Origin: Microbulbifer yueqingensis
Lineage (GTDB): Bacteria; Pseudomonadota; Gammaproteobacteria; Pseudomonadales; Cellvibrionaceae
DNA length: 64,000 nt
Assembly: GCF_900100355.1 (NCBI RefSeq)
Contig: NZ_FNFH01000002.1
Span: forward strand, 186,001 to 250,000
Direction: 5' to 3'
Of this stretch, positions 20,489-28,552 are shown piece by piece. How positions within the stretch are numbered: the first letter of the stretch is position 1; every line of letters begins with the position of its first letter. Below the pieces are notes generated by a model that was not told the origin of the DNA, searched no databases, and saw only the letters and a program-made list of their open reading frames with translations. A program made the translations under genes and the position numbers.

Positions 20489-20893
20489 TCAGAATTTATC
20501 GCTGCGCACCCGGCCGTCGAACTCCAGGCATTCCCGCACCCGCTGGCGCTGGACCGGGGAGAGCTCCCCAAGGGAAAAGTAGGCCAGTTCGGAATGCTCG
20601 TTCGACAGGGTGATGGCGCCGGAGTCCGCAAAATGAGCGCGAAATATGAAGACATGCGAGCGGTAGACACGGTGGTAATAGACGCCGCTAAGGTAATCGA
20701 TCCGGACTTCGCGCCCCAACTCCTCGCGACACTCCCTCAACAGGGCCTCGTGTATTGTCTCGCCCGGGTCCAGGGCACCCCCGGGCAGCCCCCAGTTGCG
20801 ATCCGCGTAGGTGGCCCGCAGCTGCAGGACCTGCCCGGTTTCATTGGTGATCACCGCGTGGGCGCTGAGGCGATAAGTGTCTTCGAATCCCAT
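20489..20893 (-). CDS. Nudix hydrolase
   Basis: This 134-aa protein has an intact Nudix box: GALDPGETIHEALLRECREE followed by LG fits Gx5Ex7REUxEExGU, with the REUxEE glutamates present for metal binding. Nudix enzymes hydrolyse nucleoside diphosphate derivatives; the precise substrate cannot be read from sequence. The N-terminus YRLSAHAVITNETGQVLQLRA is typical of ADP-ribose/MutT-like members. It lies between the decarboxylase and pldA genes on the same strand, separated from each by 128 and 65 bp. Confidence 0.9.
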   Translation of the reverse strand: MGFEDTYRLSAHAVITNETGQVLQLRATYADRNWGLPGGALDPGETIHEALLRECREELGREVRIDYLSGVYYHRVYRSHVFIFRAHFADSGAITLSNEHSELAYFSLGELSPVQRQRVRECLEFDGRVRSDKF

Positions 20894-20958
20894 GCTGACT
20901 CCCGCCAGTTGAACCCCTGCTCATCCATTTCCGGGCGCTGCCGGCAGGCCGCGCGGCA

Positions 20959-22110
20959 CTACTGGGTTCCGCGGGCGAGCTCGAAACCGACACCGAGCGT
21001 ATTCACCGCCTCATCGTAATCGATCAGGCTCTCGCCGTAACCGGTAAAGTATTTGACGTATCCGCGCACCCGGCTGCCGAGGGGAAACCCCCAGCGTAGC
21101 TCGAAGGCCCCGTGGTTGTCCGAGCGCAGGTTATTGCGCAGCATCATGGACACACTGTGGCCATTCGCACCGGTAAATGTACCGGCCAGCTCGAAGTGAC
21201 CCAGGTACGCCTCGATATCCGGATTGTCGTCATTCTCGCGATCCTCCGGAATCCGGTACCAGGGCTTGAAACTGATAATGACATTCTCCCGTTCGAAGAA
21301 GAAATTGGCATAAATACGGTTCCAGCTTCGCGACAGGCTCCCGCTGCGACCATTGGACTGGTGATTGATCGCCAGCTGGTTGGCCACGTTCTGGAAGCCG
21401 AGCACCGACCAGTCGTTGAGCCAGGTAACGATCATTTCCGGCTCGTGGTTCGTTTCCCGGAAGGGTGAGGAATCCTCGGAGTTGTAGGCCTGCCAGAAGC
21501 TTTTGTTTGTATAGGCCAGGCTCATGAACGAAGCCTTGCCCAGGAAGCCGCGCCAGACCGGAACCTGCACCGAGAGCTGGAACTGAACCTCGACCTTATC
21601 GAGCCTGGTGTCAGCCCCCTCCACATCAAAATCCTCGAGGCCGGCCTCGTTGGGCGACGGGTTGTAGACCACCGGCAACAGGTAATTGACCTTGTGCGAG
21701 GCGAGTGTGAAGGGGTTGTTGGCCGCGTCGCGGATTGCCTGCGCGGCCTTGCTGGTCTCGGCTTCAAGAGTGGTCTCGGTCTCGCCCGGCGGCGGTTCTG
21801 CCACAGTGCCAAAGAGCGGCTGCGGTTCCCGCTCTGCGGGGATCTCCCGCACCCGCACGGCACAGAATCGACGCATTTCCTCCAGCGTGATACTCGCGGG
21901 GGCCACCAACAGCTGCTCGCGCAGGCAGGCCTGCTCCTGCTCTTCGAGGCTGGCCTCCGGGGAAAGCTCACTCGCCTGCCCGGCGCTCTCTACCTCGCTT
22001 TCAGGTTCCGGCTCCTGCGCGTCGGCCGCAAATACGCCCGTCGCCAACAGCGCAAGCAACAGATGTTTCAAAAACCTAGTCAGTGGCAATTTGCCCTCCC
22101 CCGGATTCAC
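20959..22110 (-). CDS. pldA: Outer-membrane phospholipase A (PldA)
   Basis: This 383-aa OMPLA is a barrel enzyme that hydrolyses mislocalised surface phospholipids. A signal peptide (about residues 1–32) is followed by an unusually long acidic periplasmic extension (about 33–130, Glu-rich) before the barrel. The catalytic motif NHQSNGRSGSLSRSWNR gives H250, S252 and N264, matching the OMPLA His–Ser–Asn triad. The N-terminal extension makes it longer than E. coli PldA (289 aa), as in several marine homologues. Confidence 0.92.
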   Translation of the reverse strand: MNPGEGKLPLTRFLKHLLLALLATGVFAADAQEPEPESEVESAGQASELSPEASLEEQEQACLREQLLVAPASITLEEMRRFCAVRVREIPAEREPQPLFGTVAEPPPGETETTLEAETSKAAQAIRDAANNPFTLASHKVNYLLPVVYNPSPNEAGLEDFDVEGADTRLDKVEVQFQLSVQVPVWRGFLGKASFMSLAYTNKSFWQAYNSEDSSPFRETNHEPEMIVTWLNDWSVLGFQNVANQLAINHQSNGRSGSLSRSWNRIYANFFFERENVIISFKPWYRIPEDRENDDNPDIEAYLGHFELAGTFTGANGHSVSMMLRNNLRSDNHGAFELRWGFPLGSRVRGYVKYFTGYGESLIDYDEAVNTLGVGFELARGTQ

Positions 22111-22529
22111 GTTCGATAACTAGCGGGCATATTTTATCGTCGCAGCAGTCCCAGCGGCTGCCAGGTTTTCGTGGCTGGCGACTGTAGGCCAGGCCCCCTG
22201 GGATATTCACAGGCACGAAGTATTCATTGCCCGCTAAACGGTTTTTGTGAGTAGTGAAGTTTCCAGCCAAAATTGCGCGGCAGCGTCACTCGCCAATGGG
22301 GATGCCGCCTCCTGGGTGGCTGTGCACTTTAACCCGGGAGGAATGCGGCCGCCAGACCGGCATCAGAGGTTATACGCTCGCGCGCCGCCCACCGGATCGC
22401 GGCGGCACCGATGAAGGCCGTGCCGGAGAGAGGTTTCGGGAAATGTGCGGGGGCAATGGCGACTGATACCGCGCCGCTACCCCGCCGCCAGCCTCAGCCT
22501 CCAGCGCAACTCGCGCCGCAGGCGGGATT
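22111..22529. other. Intergenic region upstream of pldA
   Basis: This 419-bp gap presumably carries the pldA promoter on the minus strand. A 9-bp inverted repeat (TAGCGGGCA at 22121–22129, TGCCCGCTA at 22228–22236) spans about 98 bp. No gene, terminator or tRNA is supported; the short plus-strand frames here lack family features. Confidence 0.4.
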
Positions 22530-23252
22530 TCAGCCGAGCGCGCCCAGGGCGCCGGACCACTCCAGGTCGCGCAGGCGCACCTGCCACAGGCGACCGGTGC
22601 TCGATGGCCAGTCGTAACCCACCAGCAGGCCCCGCCGGTCGACATAGCAATGGGCATCGCGCTCCGCCTCATCGCCCTGGTAGATAAAGCCAGTCACATC
22701 GGCACCCAGCTCGTGGGCTCCCTGGCTTGCTCCGGCTCCCGACATGGGGCGGGCGGAGCGGTGGCTTACCCGGGGAGCGAGCAGCTTGCCGCGTTGCGAC
22801 GGATCGACGATATCCGGGGATACCACCTCGAGTCCCCGCTCGCACTGTTGCAGCTTCAGCAGCAGTGGGCCCATGAAGATACGCATCAGGGGAAACAGTA
22901 ACCGCGCGCAGCCATCGAGGCGCGCCTCCTGGGGACCATTGGGGCCGGTCCAGCAGGCCTCGATATCATCGCCCAGGGCGGGTTTGTCGCCGTCCGGGCA
23001 TAGCAGCCGGTAGCGGGCCGTGACGTCGTCGACTTCGTCGCGCCAGGTCAACTCGCACTCGGTCACCAACCCCTTGTCGAGCACAGCCCCGACCTCCAGG
23101 CCGAAGCGCTCTGCCCCGACCAGGCGCTGGCTGACCAGCACCTGCCGGCCTTCTTCATCCCTACCCAGCTGCCAGTAATCGCGCACCGGCATCTCGCGGC
23201 CGTCACAGCTGTAGTAGTAGCGTCCCTGCGCCAGATTTGACTTCAATCGCAT
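22530..23252 (-). CDS. Hypothetical protein, 240 aa
   Basis: This soluble protein has no signal peptide or membrane segment. The N-terminus MRLKSNLAQGRYYYSCDG is placed by a strong Shine-Dalgarno (GGAGGAG) 5 nt before ATG 23252; the frame is open upstream to 23489 but those codons lack sense. The repeated strand-turn patterns and YYYSCDGREMPVRDYWQLGR suggest a beta-rich fold. I do not recognise the family, and no catalytic motif stands out. Confidence 0.75.
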   Translation of the reverse strand: MRLKSNLAQGRYYYSCDGREMPVRDYWQLGRDEEGRQVLVSQRLVGAERFGLEVGAVLDKGLVTECELTWRDEVDDVTARYRLLCPDGDKPALGDDIEACWTGPNGPQEARLDGCARLLFPLMRIFMGPLLLKLQQCERGLEVVSPDIVDPSQRGKLLAPRVSHRSARPMSGAGASQGAHELGADVTGFIYQGDEAERDAHCYVDRRGLLVGYDWPSSTGRLWQVRLRDLEWSGALGALG

Positions 23253-23509
23253 CGCACTCCTCCTGCCCGTCCTGTGATCACAACCTTGTGAAAGCACTGG
23301 ACCAATGCTGCAAAAAGTATTGCACAACGGGAGAGAAATACGCCGCGATTGGCGCCGCAGGAAACGCAGAAAAGTATTTGCGCCAGAGTGGTGCAGGCGC
23401 GCCACCACGGGCCGGTAGCATGGCAATCGGCGCCCCGGAGGTGCCCCCCTCATACCCGCTACCTGTTCACAGCCGGGGGGCGTCGTCACGGACGCCCGCG
23501 GCCGTCAAC

Positions 23510-24010
23510 TCAGAGGTAGCGCTGCCAGAAGATTGCCGCCCCGTGGGACTCATCGAGGGTGTAGGGTTTGAAACCCGCCTTGCGGTAGGCGGTCTGGGCA
23601 GGCAGGTTCTTCTCCAGCACTTCCATGGTCAGCTTTCCGCAACCGCGGGCGCGGGCTTCCGCCGCCACCAGCTCCAGCATTGCGGAACAGACTCCGGCAC
23701 CCCGCGCGTCCCGGTGTACCACCACGTCATGGATATTGACCAGCGGCGCGCACTGGAAGGTCGAGAACCCGGTAAAGCAGTTCACCAGGCCGATGGCGCG
23801 CCCCCCCTGGTAGGCCAGCACGGTGAACGCGCCGGGAAAGCCGGCCAGCTTTTTCACCAGCTGCTCGCGGCAGAACTGGCTCAGCGGCTCTCCACCGCCG
23901 AAAGGATCGCGCGCATAATGATCCATCAGCGCGATAATATCTTCCCCCTGGCGCGCATCCGTATAGTCAGCCAGTTTCACCTCTACCGGTGCTTCCACAA
24001 CTTCGCTCAT
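23510..24010 (-). CDS. GNAT family N-acetyltransferase
   Basis: This 166-aa GNAT has the acetyl-CoA-binding motif A as VVHRDARGAGVCSAML (about residues 96–111), preceded by the beta-4 strand VNIHDVV and followed by the motif-B-like NLPAQTAYRKAGF. The substrate is unknown. Its start lies 17 bp after the stop of the small Arg-rich gene on the same strand, so the two may be co-transcribed. Confidence 0.88.
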   Translation of the reverse strand: MSEVVEAPVEVKLADYTDARQGEDIIALMDHYARDPFGGGEPLSQFCREQLVKKLAGFPGAFTVLAYQGGRAIGLVNCFTGFSTFQCAPLVNIHDVVVHRDARGAGVCSAMLELVAAEARARGCGKLTMEVLEKNLPAQTAYRKAGFKPYTLDESHGAAIFWQRYL

Positions 24011-24027
24011 CGCAGTTTTCCACTATC

Positions 24028-24240
24028 TCAGTCAGACGTTTGTTTGCCTGCAGCCACTGCCCCATCGCCGCTGGTCGCCACAGACTCTTCTTCCCCATTG
24101 AACAACCGCTTGTAGCTGCGCACGCGGGTGCGTTGCTTCCACAGCCAGCGTACCCGGGCTTTCCGTCGGCAAAGGGGCGTCGCGCGAAAGGCGCGGCGGC
24201 GCACGCGCAGGGACAAGCGGGCCGGTCGACGTCGGGCCAT
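24028..24240 (-). CDS. Small arginine-rich protein, 70 aa (tentative)
   Basis: This 70-aa frame is strongly basic, with many Arg residues in its first 45 codons, and an acidic/neutral tail. GAGGAG lies 8 nt upstream of the ATG and the stop is 17 bp before the GNAT gene, which supports translation. High-GC DNA easily creates Arg-rich spurious frames, so it may not be a gene. No family is recognised; if real, a nucleic-acid or RNA-binding role would fit the charge. Confidence 0.4.
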   Translation of the reverse strand: MARRRPARLSLRVRRRAFRATPLCRRKARVRWLWKQRTRVRSYKRLFNGEEESVATSGDGAVAAGKQTSD

Positions 24241-24451
24241 GGCCTAACTCCTCAGGTGCAATAACAACCGGACAGCGGCTGCTGCCGCAGCTGCTCCGGG
24301 ACCCCGGCAGCTTACCAGATCATTGGCAAGGGTTCAGGCAGGCCGGCAGCGCCACGCAACTTGGCCGGAATTGCCAAAAACGCTATGCTCACCGATCACC
24401 AGAACCCAATGGTCACTGACCCGTTCCGACCATCGATACCGGGATAAGATT

Positions 24452-25108
24452 TTGCATCCACTCAAGCACCTACTGAACAATAACGAGCAGTGGTCCCAGG
24501 CCACGCGCCGTGAACAGCCGGATTTCTTCCTCAAACTGTCAAAACAGCAGACGCCGGAGTACCTGTGGATCGGCTGTGCCGACAGCCGTGTGCCCGCCAA
24601 TGAAATTGTGGGGCTGCTGCCCGGAGAGCTGTTCGTACACCGCAATGTGGCCAACGTGGTGGTGCATACGGACCTGAATTGCCTGTCCGTGCTGCAGTAC
24701 GCGGTGGAAATCCTCAAGGTCAAGCACATCATCGTGTGCGGGCACTACGGTTGCGGCGGTGTCCAGGCCGCGCTGGAAAACCAGCAACTGGGCCTGATCG
24801 ACAACTGGCTGCGGCATATCCAGGATGTCCGAGAGAAACACCACACGCTGGTGGACCTGTTCCAGCAGAAGGAGCGCGTCGACCTGTTATGCGAGCTCAA
24901 CGTGCTCGAACAGGTCATCCATGTATGCCAGACCACCATCGTCCGCGATGCCTGGCGTCGGGGCCAGGAGCTTTCCGTGAACGGCTGGGTTTACGGCCTC
25001 AAGGACGGGCTGGTGCACGACCTGGGCATCTCCATTGCCAACCCCGGGGAAATCTCCGAGGTCTACCACAGCGCGCTCACCAATATCGCCCAGCGCGACG
25101 TCGAGTAG
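24452..25108 (+). CDS. can: Beta-carbonic anhydrase (Can-type)
   Basis: This 218-aa zinc enzyme interconverts CO2 and bicarbonate. Using the TTG start at 24452, the zinc ligands and dyad fall at C42, D44, H98 and C101 (IGCADSR and CGHYGCGG), exactly the numbering of E. coli Can (220 aa). The alternative ATG at 24323 adds 43 residues unlike the family. The whole sequence parallels Can closely, including HRNVANVVVHTDLNCLSVLQ. It is divergent from the small basic gene. Confidence 0.94.
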   Translation: MHPLKHLLNNNEQWSQATRREQPDFFLKLSKQQTPEYLWIGCADSRVPANEIVGLLPGELFVHRNVANVVVHTDLNCLSVLQYAVEILKVKHIIVCGHYGCGGVQAALENQQLGLIDNWLRHIQDVREKHHTLVDLFQQKERVDLLCELNVLEQVIHVCQTTIVRDAWRRGQELSVNGWVYGLKDGLVHDLGISIANPGEISEVYHSALTNIAQRDVE

Positions 25109-25253
25109 CAGACTTAGCGCCATATTTTCCTTACACTGCCAGACCTCACCACCCCGGCCCCGGGGTGGCGGGTCGCATCCGTAATCAGCGGCAGGAAGTG
25201 CCGCGTCGCGGCCCGGATTCACGCACGAAGTACGCTTAAAGCCGGGGGAGTTG

Positions 25254-26918
25254 ATGACGCAATACCGTGTATGGGAATGCCAGATCTGTGGCTGGATTTA
25301 CGACGAATCCAAGGGCTGGCCGGAAGACGGCATTGCGCCCGGTACCCGCTGGGAGGATATTCCCGAGCACTGGAGCTGCCCCGAGTGCGGCGCCGCCAAG
25401 GCAGAGTTCCTCATGCTCGAGGTAGAGGCCGCGAGCGAGCCCCCCAGGCCCTCCGTAACGGAAACTGACACCAGATCGGCAGCAGACAGGGAAGGGACAA
25501 TCCCCGCCCGCCAGACCGGCACCCGGATCTGGGAGTGCATGGTGTGCGGCTGGGTCTATGACGAGGCCAAGGGCTGGCCGGAGGACGGCATCGCCCCGGG
25601 TACCCGCTGGGAGGACATCCCGGAGGACTGGTGCTGTCCCCAGTGCGGCGTGGGCAAGGACGAATTTGACATGGTACTGGTGTCAGGCGGGGCGGAAGCT
25701 GCCGAACCCGCCACCCCGGCAGCCCCGGAAATCGACAGCGACGCGGACCCGCTGGTGATCATTGGCACCGGTCTCGCCGGTTACAACCTGGCGCGTGAAT
25801 TCCGCAAGCTGGATCGCACCACCCCGCTGGTGCTGGTCACCGCAGACGACGGCACCTTCTATTCCAAGCCATTGCTCTCGGCCTCACTGGCCCACGGCAA
25901 AACCCCGCAGCAGCTGGCCACCAGCTCCGCCGAGGAGATGGCGCGGGAGCTTCACGCCGAGATCCTCGTCCACACGCAGGTGGACGATATCGATGCAGCC
26001 GCGCGTACGCTCACCCTGGTACCCGCCAACGGCAGTCACCGGGCTTCCCTGCGTTACGCCAGGCTGGTGCTGGCTACCGGCGCCAGCTGCCGTCCGCTGC
26101 CCCCCATCGAGGGCGATGGCCTGGCGCGGCTGTTCCGCGTCAACAGCCTGGACGATTACCATGGTTTCCGCACCGCACTGGCCAACCGGCGCCGGGTACT
26201 GCTGCTGGGCGCGGGCCTGATCGGGTGTGAGTTCGCCAACGACCTGGTGCAGGCTGGCTACGAAGTGGATGTGGTTGACCCGCTTGGCTGGCCGCTGGCC
26301 ACCATCCTGCCGGAAACGGCGGGGCGCGACCTGCGCCGCAAGCTGGAAGCCGCGGGCGTGCACTTCCATACCGGAAGCCGGCTGGAGCGACTCGAGCGCC
26401 GCGGCACCGGCCTGTACGCGCAGCTGGACAACGGCAAGGCAGTGGAGGCCGATCTCGCCCTGGCCGCCCTCGGCCTGCAGGCGAACACCGGCCTGGCACA
26501 AGCAGCAGGCCTGGAGGTGGGCCGCGGTATTCGCGTCGACCGGCAGCTGCGCACCAGTGACGAGAATATCTTCGCCCTCGGTGACTGTGCCGAGGTGGAC
26601 GGCCACCTGCTTTACTTTGTCGCCCCACTGATGGCCTGCGCCCGCTCACTGGCGCAGACCCTGGCGGGCAGCCCCAGCAGCGTCCAGTACGGCGCCATTC
26701 CGGTAGCGGTCAAGACCACACTGCGCCCCACCACCGTATGCCCCCCGGGGGCCGGTGCCGAGGGCGAGTGGCAGGTGCAGGCCGACAGCGACGGCGTGCA
26801 GGCGGAGTTCCGCGACGGCAGTGGGCGCCTGCTGGGCTTTGCCCTGACAGGGTCCCGTATCACCGCCCGGGACGCCCTGGTCGCCGAGTGCGCCCCCCTG
26901 ATGAAAACTGACTCCTGA
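25254..26918 (+). CDS. Double rubredoxin fused to NAD(P)H–rubredoxin reductase
   Basis: This 554-aa fusion has three parts. Rubredoxin domain 1 (residues 1–55) has iron ligands C9, C12, C42 and C45. Rubredoxin domain 2 (about 91–140) has ligands C95, C98, C128 and C131. The FAD-dependent reductase starts near 165 ([11 protein letters not shown]), with a second Rossmann motif [14 protein letters not shown] near 320 and the FAD-closing [10 protein letters not shown]. Rubredoxin reductases pass electrons from NAD(P)H to rubredoxin, which in turn feeds alkane hydroxylases or oxygen-detoxifying enzymes. The two rubredoxins are nearly identical over [17 protein letters not shown], implying a recent duplication. 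ATG 25254 is preferred over TTG 25251. Confidence 0.93.
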   Translation: MTQYRVWECQICGWIYDESKGWPEDGIAPGTRWEDIPEHWSCPECGAAKAEFLMLEVEAASEPPRPSVTETDTRSAADREGTIPARQTGTRIWECMVCGWVYDEAKGWPEDGIAPGTRWEDIPEDWCCPQCGVGKDEFDMVLVSGGAEAAEPATPAAPEIDSDADPLVIIGTGLAGYNLAREFRKLDRTTPLVLVTADDGTFYSKPLLSASLAHGKTPQQLATSSAEEMARELHAEILVHTQVDDIDAAARTLTLVPANGSHRASLRYARLVLATGASCRPLPPIEGDGLARLFRVNSLDDYHGFRTALANRRRVLLLGAGLIGCEFANDLVQAGYEVDVVDPLGWPLATILPETAGRDLRRKLEAAGVHFHTGSRLERLERRGTGLYAQLDNGKAVEADLALAALGLQANTGLAQAAGLEVGRGIRVDRQLRTSDENIFALGDCAEVDGHLLYFVAPLMACARSLAQTLAGSPSSVQYGAIPVAVKTTLRPTTVCPPGAGAEGEWQVQADSDGVQAEFRDGSGRLLGFALTGSRITARDALVAECAPLMKTDS

Positions 26919-27044
26919 GTCGGAAGACTGTGCGGGGCCATAAATGGCCTCGCGCAGGCACTCACGAGGTAAAACGCGCAATTGGCGCCCTTTTCGCGTA
27001 GAATGGCCGCCAACCCGAAATTTGCTCAATTTTTGACCAACGGT

Positions 27045-27557
27045 ATGACGACAGACAGCACCACAGCTCCCCATCCCGTACCCGACCAGAGTCGCGCCCT
27101 GCGCGACACCCTGGGACAGTTCGCCACTGGTGTGACCGTGGTGACCACGACCGATGCGAATGGGCAGCCCGTAGGCATGACCGTCAACAGCTTCAATTCG
27201 GTGTCACTGGATCCGCCGCTGGTACTGTGGAGCATCGACAAGGAATCCCTCGGCTACGACGCCTTCACCGCCGAGGGGCACTTCGCCGTGCACGTGCTGA
27301 GGGCGGACCAGCAGCATGTCTCCAACCTGTTTGCCGGTCGCGGCGCCGACAAGTTCGGCCAGGTGCGGTGGCAGGAGGGCCCCAACCAGGTCCCGCTGCT
27401 GGCGGAATGCGCGGCGGTGTTCCACTGCCGGCTGGCACAGTGCATTGAAGGCGGCGACCATACCATCCTGCTGGGTGAAGTGCTGGATTTCACCGCCAAT
27501 GGCGGCGAACCACTGATCTTCCACCTCGGTCGCTATCGCGCCCTGGCCGGGGACTGA
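27045..27557 (+). CDS. Flavin reductase family protein (FMN-binding split barrel)
   Basis: This 170-aa protein of the HpaC/flavin-reductase-like family carries GQFATGVTVVTT, followed by GMTVNSFNSVSLDPPLVLWSI near residues 40–65, the typical FMN-contact region of small-component flavin reductases. It probably supplies reduced flavin to an oxygenase using NAD(P)H. The frame extends upstream to 26982, but ATG 27045 fits the family start. It lies 126 bp after the rubredoxin fusion on the same strand, so a shared redox role is possible. Confidence 0.88.
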   Translation: MTTDSTTAPHPVPDQSRALRDTLGQFATGVTVVTTTDANGQPVGMTVNSFNSVSLDPPLVLWSIDKESLGYDAFTAEGHFAVHVLRADQQHVSNLFAGRGADKFGQVRWQEGPNQVPLLAECAAVFHCRLAQCIEGGDHTILLGEVLDFTANGGEPLIFHLGRYRALAGD

Positions 27558-27633
27558 TTTCCCGGTAGCGGCGCTCGCCTCCTCGCGGCGCAAACGCGTC
27601 TGCCAAAACTCTCACAGAATGCGCTGACCGGCC

Positions 27634-27663
27634 TTGGTTGTTCTGTCATCTTGACGTCATAAT
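27634..27663 (+). promoter_or_regulatory. Candidate sigma-70 promoter for the GDPD gene
   Basis: TTGGTT (27634–27639) and CATAAT (27658–27663) are separated by 18 bp, 43 bp upstream of the GDPD ATG. Both boxes are imperfect, so confidence is limited. Confidence 0.35.
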
Positions 27664-27706
27664 TCAAGGGCAGACTGGACATTGCGCAACTCTCGGGCGG
27701 TGACTT

Positions 27707-28480
27707 ATGCAGACACCCGGTACCCTCTTCTGCTTTGCCCACCGGGGCATCCGGCAGAGAGCCTCAGAAAACACCCTCCAGGCCATCGAGCACGCGCTGG
27801 AGTACGACGTGGACGGTGTCGAGATCGACATCTGGAATGTCCGCGGCCAACTGCTGGTCAAACACGACCGGCGCCTGGGCCGGCTTATCGCCGGCAGCGA
27901 ACTGCTCACCGACCTCTGCCCCGATGCCCTGCGTGAAAAACTTTTGCCCTGTGGTGGACGGGTCCCCACCCTGCGCGAAGTGCTGGAGACCGTGGGCAAC
28001 AACTGCCAGCTCAACATCGAGATAAAGGGCCCCAACTGCGCCGCACTGGTGGCACAGGAGCTGGAGTCCTATGTTCGTGATACCGGCGCCTGCTTCGAGC
28101 AGTACCTGGTCTCGTCCTTCGATCACCGCCAGCTCTACGAAAGCCTGCAGCTGCTGCCTGAGGTGCGCCGCGGGGTGCTGCTGGCCGGCATTCCACTGGA
28201 GCTGGCCGCCTGCGCCGAGCCCCTCAAGGCCTATTCCATGCACCTGAGCCTGGACTTCGTCAACGCGGAGCTGATTGCCGACGCCAGGCGCCGGGGGCTC
28301 CGCAATTACGTGTTTACCGTCAACAACATCGACGACCTGCACCTGGTGGCTGCCATGGGCGCCGATGGCGTATTCACCGATGAACCGCAGCTGGTGATGG
28401 ACTACAACGAGGCGAAAACCGCCGAGATGCTGTTCCTGGACCAGGATGGTCAGGATACACACACCGTAGGGCCGCTCTGA
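27707..28480 (+). CDS. Glycerophosphodiester phosphodiesterase
   Basis: This 257-aa cytosolic-type GDPD (UgpQ-like) splits glycerophosphodiesters from phospholipid turnover into glycerol-3-phosphate and an alcohol. It has the family signature AHRG...SENTL at residues 11–22, the metal ligands in DGVEIDI, the catalytic HD in VKHDRRLGR and NIEIKGP. There is no signal peptide. It is followed by a strong terminator and sits in the same window as pldA, which would generate lyso-lipid substrates upstream of this step, though the two genes are not adjacent. Confidence 0.92.
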   Translation: MQTPGTLFCFAHRGIRQRASENTLQAIEHALEYDVDGVEIDIWNVRGQLLVKHDRRLGRLIAGSELLTDLCPDALREKLLPCGGRVPTLREVLETVGNNCQLNIEIKGPNCAALVAQELESYVRDTGACFEQYLVSSFDHRQLYESLQLLPEVRRGVLLAGIPLELAACAEPLKAYSMHLSLDFVNAELIADARRRGLRNYVFTVNNIDDLHLVAAMGADGVFTDEPQLVMDYNEAKTAEMLFLDQDGQDTHTVGPL

Positions 28481-28503
28481 GATCGAGCTCCCCGCACAGG
28501 CAA

Positions 28504-28536
28504 CAAAAAAGCCGGCGCAAGCGCCGGCTTTTTTGT
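28504..28536. terminator. Strong bidirectional intrinsic terminator
   Basis: GCCGGCGC/GCGCCGGC arms (28511–28528) close on a tiny loop and are flanked by AAAAAA on the left and TTTTTTT on the right. It lies between the convergent GDPD and TonB-receptor genes and should stop transcription from both sides. Confidence 0.93.
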
Positions 28537-28552
28537 TGGGTAGCGTGCTGGA

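Noticed and set aside
22121-22236. 9-bp inverted repeat considered as a large stem-loop or att-like element
   Set aside because: Arms are about 98 bp apart with no supporting structure or mobile gene.
23273-23282. TGTGATCACA palindrome considered as a CRP site
   Set aside because: The two half-sites have no 6-bp spacer, so it does not fit the CRP geometry.
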